Part shown: piece after piece, positions 8,801 to 22,471 of the stretch | Layout: each line of letters opens with the position of its first letter | Numbering within the stretch: position 1 is the stretch's first letter | Assembly: GCA_022885665.1 (NCBI GenBank) | Contig: JAGQDJ010000260.1 | Location: 2,046,001-2,110,000 of the forward strand | Direction: 5' to 3' | Length of the DNA: 64,000 nucleotides | Origin: Triops longicaudatus | Taxonomy: Eukaryota; Arthropoda; Branchiopoda; Notostraca; Triopsidae | Position numbers and translations under genes: made by a program | Notes under the pieces: generated by a model | The model's database searches: none | What the model saw: the letters and a program-made list of their open reading frames with translations, nothing else | Told to the model about the DNA's origin: nothing

Positions 8801-11093
8801 GACAATGATTTTTCAGTATTGTATGAAACAATTTTAACGAAAGCGTGCTATACTCTCCCGAAAGTCTTTCGAATGTTTTCACAATTTAATAGCTAGGACA
8901 TGTACCGTTACTCCCTCAAAGACGCCCCCCGGGTTTCCGTTTATGTGCAAAATGAAAAAAAATATTTTTTTTCATGCGTGAACTTTTTGACACATTCCAG
9001 CCTTTTCTACTTCTTACGCGCTGCTTCTGATAATGAGGACAAACATAATTGTTTAACAGAACGAAAACTACTACGTTGTTAAGTCCAGCGTCGAAAGACA
9101 TTTCCCATGTTATTCAAACCGCTGTGAACGTCAGCTCTCAACAGTCAAATTAGGTTAACCTTAACCCTCCAGCTCAGTAGGAAAAAAGCCGTCTGAAGGC
9201 TAGCGCATGAAAGGCGACGCAACTCGAAGACATATTTCAAACAAAGAATTTCTAACCGGATGCGGGATCGAAAGCATTAAATGGCGTCAAAATAGTAAAA
9301 CTGTAATGTGATCCTGACCTTTTCTCAGGCGTCATACTCGTACACCCCACTTATCTGACCATTGCGTTTAATTCGAAATCCTCATGGACACCAAGTCAAC
9401 GATCAAGGTCTCGACTTACGCTACGTATGCCTAAACAAACGCAGTACTTGTCTCTAGAAACCTTCAGAAAATTCGTTTCAAGGAAAGGCAATTTTCAGTA
9501 ATTTCGGCAGCTTCTGTATAAGTGAAAAATCATGAATTATTATAAAGGAAATAAAGCAAAAGTCTTTCAGTTCAGAATTTTGGTGGGAAATTCAGAATAA
9601 AAAGCAATAAGGAAAGTAAGCATCGCAGGATAAAACCAATTCATTTTGCTTTCCGGTAGGCATTTAAAGAGTTTTTAAAGAATAAAAGATTAAAAAAAGG
9701 TAAACGTCCTCGAATACATGACACTGCTCCAGATTACTTTTTAACCATATTTCTCGTCACAAACAATGAATTTCGTTACGTTCCCTAACTTGAAAAAACT
9801 GAAATGTAACACGTTTAAAATGTCGGATTGGAAAATTGGCTTAACAGTGTTTGATAAGACTGAGGATATATGATGCACAGTCAGACCTTGGCACACGGAA
9901 TGCCTCTGATAAAGGGAAGAAGAGAAAGTAGTAGGCTGTCAATGTTCACCATTGGAATATTTTTTCTTCTAATGGAAAAGAAGTCGACGCTGATATTTCA
10001 GCAGCTTTTGCATATGGAAATCCGAGCCTGAAGGCCAAGAAGCACTTATAAGTTTATAACTAGCCGTTAGAGTTGAAGGCCGTGCTCATGAAACACATAA
10101 TTCATTTGCATATACGGCGGACTCTTACGACTTTGTTTTTCCTGGTTCTAGACATTCTCATAGAGTCCTCAACCAAAACGTGCCTTGGCTTTTTGCCTTC
10201 ACATGAATAGCATTGGAAACTGAAGTAAAATCATTTATAACCGGAGATTTTATTTTGTACTTCCAAACGTAAAACCATTGAAACAATCATGTAAAACGAG
10301 CCTTTTACTCTTGAACTATAAAAAAATTGTGTATTTCTAACAGTTTGGGAACTACACTGCGTAATAACTGCTATTAAAAGGCTGTGACTAGTGGAATGAC
10401 TAAGTTGAATCTCGATGGGAATTTCCCACCATATATAGAAAAATTTCAGCTTGAAAAATCCCCCCTCTTCCTATTCACCCGTACGTCCTGTCCTATTCCC
10501 TTTACCATTTAGATCACGTACAGGTGTGTAATTTATTGTGTTCGCTTACGTTGCACACGAGGCGGAGCCTTTCACTGTGTAGTATCCTTTTCCCTTTCAA
10601 AGCTGCTTACCAGGTTCACTGAAATAAAAACATGGATTTGAGACAAATATGAAACATTTGTCCATAGAGAAAGCTTATGGCTGTAGGCCTGACTACTATT
10701 ACTTAGGACTTTTTTCGCTTGCCCCCAGGTTAGACGTATGTGTCCATTTCGACCTACCTCCTCCCCTCCCTGTAGCTTATCAGCTGCAAAAAACTAGACC
10801 AAGCTAGCTAGCGCTTGTTATAACGATTTCAATATTTTTAACTACTCTAACCCGAAAATGTAAAAAAATGTTGCTTAATAGTATTTCTCGTTTTTTTGTT
10901 ACGTTTCCCTTGTTGAGAGGTTACTTAATAAGAAGACAAATACTATTTATAAAGTTTCTCTCTGCGCATACTGTAAAAAAAATACACTAAATTTTCAAAC
11001 AAGAAAAACTTATGACGTAAAGTGGGACATGGTATGAAGGTAAGTTGACTCACCTCTGAGTATGTCTTCGATGTTATTTTCAAGGCACTTCAT
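5842..11093 (-). CDS. SKAP2: Src kinase-associated phosphoprotein (SKAP) family adaptor, expanded linker
   Basis: Cytoplasmic adaptor linking Src-family kinases and adhesion or actin regulators in the known family. Exons in transcript order: 11093-11054, 8387-8169, 8075-7534 and 7434-5842. The total is 2394 nt (797 residues), exactly in frame with GT-AG junctions. Residues 1-50 (MKCLENNIEDILR, then DVVDFLETTLSAEALS) match the SKAP N-terminal helical dimerisation segment. A PH domain spans about 186-290, from LFSGSLKRRSGVKL to DEINQWLTALNAAI, with the invariant Trp at about 279. The family motifs GELYDDV (Tyr about 533) and EVYEEI follow, then a Pro-rich GPPRPPGP and a C-terminal SH3 domain (about 740-790, RWAYVAQNANEINV to GKEGLMPKEYL). 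Vertebrate SKAPs are about 360 residues; here roughly 240 residues separate PH and GELYDDV, carrying further Tyr motifs (YDVP twice, YDTP, YDDV, YINP). The SH3 is divergent: ALYDY is replaced and the WW pair reads LW. The linker is Ser-rich and probably disordered. Confidence 0.85.
8388..11053 (-). other. Intron 1 of the SKAP gene
   Basis: A 2.7 kb intron between the 13-codon first exon and exon 2. An open frame at 8649-8882 on the same strand has no sensible donor and no similarity I recognise. Nothing else is seen. Confidence 0.7.
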
Positions 11094-13439
11094 GTTGATC
11101 TGGATTTAAAAGGCCCCCTTTGTGACATCCAGGACTGGGTCTGAAGGGAGGTTTGTCATAAAGAAAAAAGTCACAACATGAGGAATGCCGCTACTGAAAC
11201 TGCGTAACTTTAAAAACTCTCCCACGATGCTAAGACTCCCGCGAAGATGTCCCTTTCTCTCTGCCTTTGTTTGTTGTTACTTAGTATAGAACAGAGAACA
11301 CCGGGGATAAAGACAAGGTTGATGTCCCACACCAATTTTAGTTATTCTGTGCACGACACACTCCGGAGTTAAATACTTCACGATTAGGTCCTACCGCTAC
11401 GACTGTCGGCACGCAACTGAATGCCTAGTTGGCTAACAGACACTCTTCTATTAAGAAGACGGGAAACAAGCAAAGGCGTGGTTAGCTATTACATTGCAGT
11501 TAAAAGGGATACAAGACTTCCTCCATGTTTCTTAAGGACTATATACTGTTCGGTACTTGAAAGTACTTAACAATACACTGTTTATGCTGCCGGTCCCGTT
11601 TTCCCCATTCCTTGCGCTCCTCGAAGTGTAACAACGCGTTTTTCATACGAAATCCATCTAGATTACAATAACTAAGAAAAGTAGAGATAAGATTCCACAA
11701 TAAGGAAATTAATGTTTGAATTACTCCATATCACGGTTATAATTATCTGGTGTTAAAATACATGCAGAACCGCACGTAGGGATAATGCGGGTTTCAAATT
11801 ACCGCCAAATTTTCTTTCTTGAAGGTTATAAGAGACAAGCATAAAGATAAATATTTTAAAAAAGTTACTTTCCCGAACCGAAATCGTATGTTCCTGTGTA
11901 ATTTCTTCTTGAGACTTTACGTGGAGCAAGGCCTCGTTAGACGCGGTTTCGCTACATTGTTACTTCGGCGACTTCCTTCAGTAGTTTCACTTTTGGCGGT
12001 TTTCATTCGGTATGTCATGTTCATCCGAACGTTAACCCCGCGTTAGAAGAAGGGTTACTTAATTTACAAAGGAATACCACCTCCCCAGTGAAGCGAGGGC
12101 AACGGAACGAGGGGTGGGGGTGCTAAAGTGTCCTAAGCTTTCTGCAGTGTGGAAATGGTAAACTCGAAGTGTCAATTTACGATGTGTAGGCCAGTATCAT
12201 GAATTAATAAACAGGGACTACAAAAACAGCATCCGTGCAAAGCGCGTAGTTTAAAATTTATGAAGTTAGGAATCATATTTCTGTAACATTTGGATTTTGA
12301 CTGACGTTATACTGTGCAAGATTCAACTTTCAGGAGCAAACGATGCATTTCTTCGTAGTTGTATGTTTTTCGACGGTTTTTTCTTTTGTCGACTCCGTTA
12401 GGGTATGAGCTCTTTTTCAGCGAATATATTTCGCTTCAAAGGAGGCCTGAGCTGTACGTTCTTATTACTTTTCGCATTTGCTATTTTAAGCGTAACACAC
12501 AAGCCTACGCTTTTTACAAATGTATGGCGAGCATGTAAATCAACTTTCCGCAGTTATTACCGTCGTAAAATTCCTGACCGGCACAAAAACTATGATGAAA
12601 CGAGGCTTATTTACTAAGCCGCTCTCTCTACCTGCATTGAATGTGGAGAAAAATTTTAAGTAAGCGTTCTATGCAGATAAAAATGGTTTATCTTGCTAAC
12701 CGGTTTGCAGTAAAAGGCTGCACTCATATTGTACGCTGTTACACTCATATTGCGAAATTATTCTGGAACATGCCATCAAAGTTATTAAGCGAAATTTCAA
12801 ACTCTTCCGGAAAATCTAAGTTCCATAGACAGTATCGACTTTACGTACGTAACCGAAGTTTCATTAAAATTAAACTGTTGTAAAAGAAAGCTAATAAACC
12901 AAGTTTTCGAAAGAGTTTCTTCTATTGAAGATCCAAATCTTTACACCTTTAGCCACCCCAAACTGTACAAAAATAAAACACTTCAGTGATAAACAAAAAT
13001 TTATCAAACACACTTTGGTCACACTTGAATACTTTCCACTGTCGTTCAATTTTCAGTGTATTAAAAAAAATCCCCAACAACAATTTAACCCACAAAGTTC
13101 TCTTTATGTACAAAATAGGCAAGAATTGCTTTTGTAGTTGCTCTGGTAAAACTGCACGCGTTTACTGTTACACTTTTTCCTTCTGTTTGTTCAGGTCACA
13201 TAAATAAATACACCTACAAACAAATTAGAGTTTTGTTCATCGAGCATTTGTGCCGTGTTCCCATTTTGAACTAACCTCAAATTCAAAACTACAGCATTGT
13301 CACGTAAAATCCTTAAGTGAGAAAAAAATGGGCATGAGCATACAAAATGCTGTATACAAATTGTACCAGGTTTCTGTACCCATTCAAGTCTTTATCGACA
13401 ATACTGTGCTTTAATCCGATCTAGGTCAACACGGTGCCT
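11094..13439. other. Intergenic between FRMD4 3' end and SKAP 5' end
   Basis: This must hold the SKAP promoter and 5' UTR at its left end and the FRMD4 3' UTR at its right end. No conserved motif or gene was recognised. Open frames at 12405-12617 and 12641-12883 (+) are Lys/Phe-rich and look like noise. Confidence 0.5.
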
Positions 13440-16400
13440 CTATACCAACGTCGCAGGTTTTGACTTGGGCGCTTCGTCCATATCGTACCAACTGTCTTTT
13501 ACAGGTGGCGCCATCATTCCCATTTTATTATATCCGCCGTTACTACTAGCATCTTCACTACTATAGCTGGTGTTTAGCCCCGACGATGGTATACGTTTCA
13601 CATAACGTAACTGCTGAGACGATGTAGCAGGTAGGGCAGGAGCCACGCTAACGGCAACTTGGGGTGTTAGAGGCTGATAAACACCTTTCTGGGTTCCGAT
13701 AGGCTCTGGTAAATCACGGCTGCTCTCTCTCGAAGCTTGCTTGCGAAACCGCGCAGAATATTTGTAGATATCGGACGTTTCAAACGGTTTTGTAACTTCC
13801 CGATACGGTACCCACGTACCGGCGGAGATGACAGTAAAATTCTGCGGACTTTCAAAAGGAATTTCTTTGGCTTCAAATGATAAATCGTTCAATTTCGTTT
13901 CGGTCTCATTTAAGGTCGATACCCTGGCGGGTTGCGCGTGGGCCGTGGTACCGGCATGGTCCACACTTACATTGTTGTTGTGCTCCGATACTAGACTGAT
14001 TTTGCTCTCGCTAATGGACGAACTACGGGAACGGTTTAAGCTCGACCGTGAAGAAAACGCGTCGCTTTTGGTAGGCAGAACAGGAGAATCTAAACTGGTT
14101 TCGTACCAATCCCGGTGACTTTTTTTGGCATTATTACCAACGCCGGCAGATGACGTCACATGAGTTACGACTTCTTGGTTTAAGTCAAAGACCGTCTCAA
14201 TCTTGCTCACACTCGTACTCCGTCGTGACGTGACGTGCGCCGGATGCGTGAGAGGCAAGTGCGAATGCGAGTGTGAAATGGATTGTCCGATTCCCGAAGA
14301 AGTGGTTACATACCTCATGGCCACGCCTACATGGTCGGGGTAGGTTTGATTCGGCAGGAGTGTATCGTGATGGCTGTGACTTTTAGGAAACCTGGATCCG
14401 TACCGAGGGCCGATACTTGATCCATCAATGACATCAACACTTGTGTTGCTTGTCGGAGGCGGCTCGTTTCCATTGGGTAACGTTGCTTCGCTTCCTGATG
14501 CACGTAACCCGTGTCTTCTTCGGTCCAAGCTTCCAAACCTTCCGCTCGGTTGTGGTCGGACTGAAACGGGAGTATTTGGCTTGTCTTCGTGGGTACCTCC
14601 CCCAAAATCCCACTCGAAATCGGGATCAGTACTTGCAGTTAGGCGACGCAAACCAGCGGCAATTTCGGTATCGTTGGGGCCTTGACTTTGGGCAAGTGCG
14701 GGGTTTCCTGGGAAATCGTGCGACGCGCGTTGCCGAGGTACGTTATACAAGCCGATACCAGCTGACGGATCCACTCCTACCATTGGTGGACAAAGGGCAG
14801 TTGCTGGTACGCGGGAACCTGTATTACAAATTGTCCATTATTGCTAAGTTCTCTTTTTGACAGAATATGATCACTTAATGTTAAATATATTGGGGGATAC
14901 AGTAGAATCTTGTTGTCACGAATTCTTTTATAACAAATTGTCAGCTACATTGAACGGTTTGTACATCCAAGTTGTATAATAATAGTATAATAATATACCG
15001 AATAGTCTTTTGTGGTTCTGCGAAGTTCGTCATAACGAGACTACTGTATTTTATACTTTAATAAGAGTTTACTGAACCCATCGATTAAGAACACATATCA
15101 AAACACGACTAAGTAGGAAATGACGTACAGTCAAAACTCCTTATTCACAAACGACATTTTTGAGATCGACATCCGGGGGGCATTCTCTATCAACATTTCG
15201 CTATTCGCGGGTCTTACTGGTCAAAATCGTTCAAAAGAGACCATTTTGTTAGAAACTAATATTAGTATTACCGTTACTTAGTGCTGCAACATACTCCTAC
15301 AGCGAATAAGGAGATATGACTGTACTGTGCTAGATTATGGTATCGAAGAAGTGATATTTACCATGTAGTTGTCCCTCCCATCCCGGTAATCCACACTGCT
15401 CTTGTCTCATCTGGTCAGGTGCGCTTATCCGAGTGCTAAACGTAGGGTACTGTTTAGCTCGGTAGCTATTTCGCGTCATGCCACAGCGCGGAATGTATCC
15501 TCTGCCGTCTGGATGGCGCAGTACCACGGAAGAAGCTGACAGCGACCCATCCATGGTAGTTCTATGTGCTGTTGTCGGACTGGACGGAATAATATCGTTG
15601 TTACTGCTGTTACTGGAATGTTGGCTAGGGTTGGTGGCTTGAGTCGTAGGTGGCGCTGGTGACAAACTCACCCCGGAATTATCCGACATGGAGACGAAGG
15701 AATCGTCCACTAATGAGCTTTCTTCCTCTACAATGGAATTTGCTTGTTAATTACATAACTGACGAGACCCTAGTGGGCTTTAAATAACGAGATTTAACTA
15801 CTGATAGTTTTGTATAATTTACGGTAAGAACTGAATACTTGGTCTAACAACCTAAAGTTTGCGGAATGATAAAATAATATTTTTTCGACTATAGTATATT
15901 ACCAGCTTTAAGGAAGCCACCATCGTCATCCAAGGGGCGTGGCTTCTTTTTTGGTTTCGTAGTTAAAGGCAGTAAAGGCACTTGGGGTTGAGCTTGACCG
16001 GCGCCATAAGATTCCGTGAGCCGTAACGTGCGCAAGCGTGACTCCAAATCTTTGAGTCGATGTAAGCTTTGCTGGTACACGGTTTTACGCTGTCGCCGAA
16101 CAGCTTTACTCGCCGAAGTATCTGAAGCTAACTTATGGGCCGCTGATGTGATCTTTCGTTGAATTTCGTACTCCAACTCCAACGCGTTCAAAGATTCGTC
16201 CTATTAAAAGTTAAAATTAATCAAATAATGAAAAATTGACTGAGTAAAAGAAAGAATACAACGCTAAGAAATAAAAACCAACGCGTACCGAACTTCTTAT
16301 TATCGTAAAACGAGAAGCAAAGAAGACAAGAAAGTTACGGAATAACACAAAGGGAGAAAATGAAAAGTTTCAGGGCGTACTTGGGAGGAGGATTTGGCAT

Positions 16401-19400
16401 TGTTGAGCAAGTTTTCAGAGAGCGTAAAACCGGTGCCAACACGTCGTCTAAACTGTGGCGCCGGCTCTCCCGGATTGAGAGGGATTTCAGGTGGCAACAC
16501 GCCAGTTAACTCTGCTTCTTGGACGCACAACTTTTTCAACTCTGAAGTCCGGGCTCTTAACTTGTCCTCTAACGCTTCTTTTCGCGCTTTGAGAGCTGCC
16601 AGCATTTCCAAACGCGCAGCTTTGGACGCTTCACTTTCTTCACATTCCACTGAGTATTTAAAACGCGTTAAAATTGGCATTTTCATTCTACATTATCTTT
16701 CTACAACAAACTAGTCGTGACAGTAGTAGAAGTAAGCTTATTGTGTAAATTGTATAAAAATTAGACAAGTATAAAATAAGAAATGAGTCTGAGATGAACA
16801 TTTTATACCTGGTGCATGGCCCATTTTGCCGTTTAGGCTGCTGGTACTACCACTATGACTTAGATTGGAACGAGAAGACGCCGTGGATAAGGAAGTACTG
16901 CTTTTCGAGAGATCCAACGCAATTTCAGCCAAATTGCGGTTAAGCGGTTTGCCCTGCAATTCATAAAATAATTAAATCCTAAATTTAGCCAAAAACCCGA
17001 AGATATGCATAAATAAGCATGTCAAAATGGAACGATGCAATAATTTTAAACAAAGACAAGAAGGTTATTTCATTACTTTGCATTGTTTGCGATCCAAGAA
17101 AAATTGATGCTGAGCAATGGCCATTTGCCAAATGTTCTTAGTCAAAGATTGGGTTTGCGCAAACCACACTGCGACACTAATGACGCCAGGATGGAACGTA
17201 CGACGACTTGTTGAGACTCTGGAATTCAAACGTAGAAAAATTCAATAAGTCACGTGATAAATCAACAGAACTTAAAATATGGTCGGGAAAGCAAGGAGTT
17301 CATAAGGGAACTATGTAAATGTTATTTGCTATGTGAAATGTTCACTGGATGCTCTACTTCAAGTTCTGCACGAAGAACAAAGCTGTATTTAGATCTAATA
17401 AAGAAGTCATTTTAACGGAATGTCTCACAACGGGAAACAGAATTACGGGTAGTTCATGAAGCCATTGCTCTATATGAACTTCCTTGTTACGATACCCAGG
17501 AGCAATTGCAGGAAACAAGCCAAACAGTCTCTGAGAAAGTTTAATTGAGCAATTAGTTTAAAGACATCTACTAAAAACTAAGAAGACAAAGTCCAACGAC
17601 ACTCAGAAACTTGTCTTCTGAGTGTCTATCACTCATAAACTCAAGATTTTGTCATCTGTCCTTAACGTCAATTAATTTTAAATAAACTAAATCTCAACCA
17701 AGGTAGACAAATTTTATACGGTTACACGTGAAGTAGCGAAGCTAAATTTGTGAGGTGCATTCCAGTAAGCAAAGTGAATATTCAAACAAGCTGTCCGAAC
17801 ACATTGCGGGCGTGGCCGCAACTTAGAAAAGGATTTTCATAACAACCTACAAACTTACTGGGTATGACTATCAGCAATCGCTTCGCTCAGTTCGTCCGCT
17901 TCTTCTTCTTCGTTTTGTTCGTCGTAGAGACTAACGTTGCTAGCCGCATGCACCACGCTATACACAAAAAAACCGCAACTCGTCCAAGTTAATCTCAACT
18001 CTTTTTTTGGAATACAAGTTACTGCAGTTCTAAAATACTTTTTTTTTAATAAAAAACAGCCCGTTTCCCATCACCCTAGCACACAACATGCAAACACGGA
18101 AAAATTCTATGAATTCCCCTAAAAAACATTTCCGAACATGCAAGCGACCAAGCGGGAATTTTCGATCGTTCAAATGTAATTTACTCTACATTCATTTACT
18201 TAACTCGCTTATCCATAGACTGAAACTGTTTTCTTAAGTTTAATGAAAGATTTTGTGCATATGATCTATGTTAGTTTTACCGTTTGGGGTCGTGAACTTC
18301 GATGGAGAACTTGCGGTCTCTAAAGTAGAGGTTTTCGAGTTGTTTCCATTGAAAAACTCGTCGCGGTTTTCGTCTGTCGTTATGGTCGTATTGGGCAATG
18401 CCTTTGTAAGAAATTCCCAGCCACCAGGCGACGTTTCTTTTGTCTTTGACTTGATAGAAATGGACGCCGTAATTAGACAAAGATTCCACCAATGTCATAT
18501 AACTATAATAAAACACAAAAACTCCATTAGTTTTATTTTTCTCTCAAAATGTTCTTCTTGATTTTTACTTGACAATGGCTTTGCCTCGACTTTGGCCCAC
18601 GAGCGAACGATAGATCTCCAAAACTCTTTCTTCACTGAAAATACATAAAAAAGTTTATTAGCCTTCATAAAACAAAACTTCGACACTCGATTCAAGACCC
18701 ATTTGGAGCTTTGTCGAGCGAGTATTAGCCCTACTCACAATGCAAAATTATATTCAATCTTAAAGTGTTTTATTTCTTGTATTTTTTTTTTCTCTTTAAT
18801 ACTTACCAGTAAGTGAGAGATGGACTTTCTTTTAAGACACTAGCGGGTAAAACGGGGAGCTTTTTCAGGTAACATTTGGCTGTGCTGTCTTCGAAATCAC
18901 CATAAGTAGCCTGTAATGCCCAAGCTGCTAAACGAAACGCGGATTCCGAGTCGACTTCCAGCTGTCCCTGTGAAAACAACCAAACATTATACATTTACTA
19001 CAAAAAATATTTTAATTCTTCGCCTTTGTTTCTTGTTTTTATTTCAGTAGCAAAAACCTTTCTCAAAGACCTTGAAAATGAACGCCAGAAACCTTTTCAA
19101 AACACCTGCTAGGTTTTTCGAATTTCTTCACCTTTCCCAATTAAAGATGACACCCATTAGGTTGATTAATACTTGTCAGTATTCTATTTTCTTCCGACAG
19201 GGTAATAAAAGTCATCCTGATCTTGTAAGTATTCCTTTCTATTATCTCAAATTAAAACCCTTGAAAGGTTCTCGTCCCTTTTGCTCCTTGGCTATTGTTG
19301 ACAACTTCGACGCCAGCGTGGGAAACAAAAGAGGGTCAAACACCCCCTTCAAGCCGAATACAGCCCCTCCCACCCGTTGTAGGACTCAAGAATGTGTGCT

Positions 19401-22400
19401 AATATTCCTGTTTCTCCCTAGGGAATGCTTTTTACCTTGTAATCAAGCGATTTTCCGAAGTTTCGATGCCGCGTGGTGCCTTCAAGGAATGTGTGTACCG
19501 TATGTGTGAGGTTTGCAAGTTCATTTGCCATTTTACTCCCTTGTTCTACATTTAGCCAATGAACCAAAAGGTTCCCTGCCTTGCCTTTGACGTCCAGTTT
19601 CTTTAGAAAATGGGGCTGTGCATTGTCACAGAAAGCAGCTTCCTTCTTTTTAGAGATAGACACTCCTTTTACGTACAGTACAAAGAAACCTACGTTTTCC
19701 AACCCAAACCTCCGCTTTCCGACAGCCGAGGAAAATTGAGGGCAAAGCTTTAGGCTTTAAAAAAAAAGTTCTCGTAATTTTTGCCCCGAAGGGAAAGCAA
19801 ACTTTCGGGAGATTTAAATAACGTAGCTCTAGAGTGTTGGCGGTACTCGAGCTACGAAACGTGCCAGATTCAAGAGACTTAAGAAATATTTTACAGAGGA
19901 TTTTTATTTAAATTTCTCACGTACTTTTCTCACTTAAGGGGCGTGACTCTGATTACAGTAATGTTCCAGAACTTGAGCTGGAACTTAGAAACAAAGGTAC
20001 ATAAAGCTTATAGGTAAAATTAATATGCGATATTGATATTTTGCTTCCATTAAAATATTTGTATTTATGCAGTTGAAGCCTAGAAAATATCAAAATATTT
20101 CCTAGAATACGTGTTAGGAAGTATGAATAAGTTTTCTTTTGATAAAACTTCAACGACACGAAATAAAGAATAGCTTTGCTGTAGTTAAGTTTTGGGTTAA
20201 CTATAATAAGCAAACTAAACATTTCAGTATCTTATTTGAATTACATTTGAACTTATTTACATACTAAACTTTTCTTGTAGTCGACAAAGATAGAGTAACC
20301 TGGGAAGATTTTTTAAACCTTAAAAAGATAGCCAATTTAAAATTTTTCGTAATAGAACACCGAAGTTTGATTCAAGTAGGAATGTTCCTATGAGAGACAC
20401 ATAACTTCCTTGAGTACGATTAAGTTCTTAATCTAAACTTGGGATGTCTAGAGCCGGTTTTCCTTAACAACACTTGTAAGAACTTAATTTAGCTTGAGGA
20501 ACGCACAAGTAACTTGACATGGTGGCAAGAGAGGTGTAAAGTCCACTAACTTGATTTCACAAATATTTGGTCATCGTAACAGACCAAATTTAGATAAGGG
20601 GTTTCAACAATAGGTCGCCGAAAACCTAAAACCGCCGTAGCGCAATCTGGGAAAAGCCCTCGAAGTGTCAAATAACACCCTCGCGAACTAGCCGAAAAAA
20701 TTCCTAACATGTTTCTCTTTTTCACCCTACCAAGCAATGTGGTCTTTCTGTAATACGACGCAAACCCACTAATTCCCTATAAAGACCCCACACGTTAAAA
20801 AAAACGACTGCTCGCTTCCCTCTTTTCTTCCAAATGTCGTTTTCGAACAAATCTCTCATTTCCCAAAATAACGTAATACTAGAAGTTTTACTTTTAACGC
20901 TCGATTTTCGAAGCGTGTTTGCTTTAACTAAACGCACTAGTCTAAAAGCTTCTATAACGTTCAAGTCACTCGTTTATTAGAAGTAGCGTTAAACGACAAA
21001 TAACAAACAACGCTTCTTTGTTTTTCTTAGTAAAAACATCTAAAAACAAAATGCAATTTCAAACTTCCAAATTCTGTACAAAAATACTTGATTTCATTCT
21101 TCACTAGTCTGCCTTGCCCTGTTTTATGCTAAATACGCTTTCCACTTGGAAAATAAAAACGTTACTAGCCATGTAACAAGCTCTCCCAATTTTTAGAAGT
21201 TTTAATAAACAAAAACGTACACGGCATAAATAAATAAACAATGAAACCATCCACGCACTGTGAAAATTTGAGCGATTCACGACATCGGAATCTTTCAGGG
21301 TAATCAAGTGTACTTCAAAACTTTTCGAAATAAAAAGATAATCACTTCGAGGGAGTTTTCAGAGCTTGCTGGAAACTTTTATAGCTCTCAATGAGTTCGT
21401 AAAATAATTTTCTTCCCAAAAAAAGAAACTTCGTCAGTCCAAACAAGCTGCACATTTTCTCATGGAAACATCAAACTGTGGAAACAGTCAACAGAAGAGA
21501 ATTGAAGGCGGCCTACTCACAGTATTGAACGCTTCAATGAAACACATGAATGGCTAAACAGCAAATTCGCTTCAAGTCAAGGGTGGCTATTAGAATGGAT
21601 CGTGGGAAGAGCGCAAACTTGGCATTTTCTGTGAACTCCGCTGGACTTTGTGCGAAAAACAACCAGTCAAGGCACTTTCAGGCCTTCCTCTCTTCCTCTT
21701 CTCTTTCCTTTTCTTCTCCGTACGCCTACTCAATACCCCAAGCAATGATCGGAATGTCCATTCATAGTTACTTAAGGGCCATGAAGGTAAAAGCGGAAAA
21801 TTTTTCTTTTATACCTTACTGGCCTTCCTCCCTGTCATCCTCCTTCCGGGTACTCGAGCTGGATCTCCGAGAAAGGTGAATAATTTCTTATAGGGTATTT
21901 ACACGAAAAAAAAAAAAAAAATCTCACTGAGCTTTAACTTTTCGTTGCATATTTCAATGATCCTGTACGATTTAAACTGAAGTTTGTAGAATGACTTCAT
22001 GTCACTTAATCTAGCGCACAGTAAATAACACAAGTTAAGTGACAGCATTGCTTGTCTAGTGTCACATTTGTTTGGCCCGCATTTAGGCCAAATAAGCCCC
22101 GTGGCCTACGCGACAGTTCTATATTGCATTGTCATATTGTATTGGAAAAGCTTAGAAGAAAAAGGTACATTTTCCGGTACGCTACCGGTACGTTCCTCTC
22201 CTTTTATTCTTTCCGTAACAGTGTCCTAGAGGAAATCTTTTGTCAAAAGGAAAAGACTCGGAATGAATCACGGCACGTGACGTCACGCTTAACACTTCAC
22301 GCTTACTCAAATCTTTCACTGATTCTCGTATTGCGTGGGGAAGAACTTCGAATGTTTTCTTAGTGTTACTAATAGCCCACTAATTTGCTGACAATACAAT

Positions 22401-22437
22401 AACGGTTGCTTGGGAAAAACAGACTTGCACCAACATT

Positions 22438-22471
<34 letters not shown>

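Noticed and set aside
8649..8882. 77-codon open frame (-) starting MKTFERLSGEY, possible alternative SKAP exon
   Set aside because: It ends in a stop with no plausible donor, and the SKAP N-terminus is fully explained by exons at 11093-11054 and 8387-8169.
21550..21879. 109-codon open frame (+) in the FRMD4 intron
   Set aside because: Ser-rich, no homology recognised, no supporting signals.
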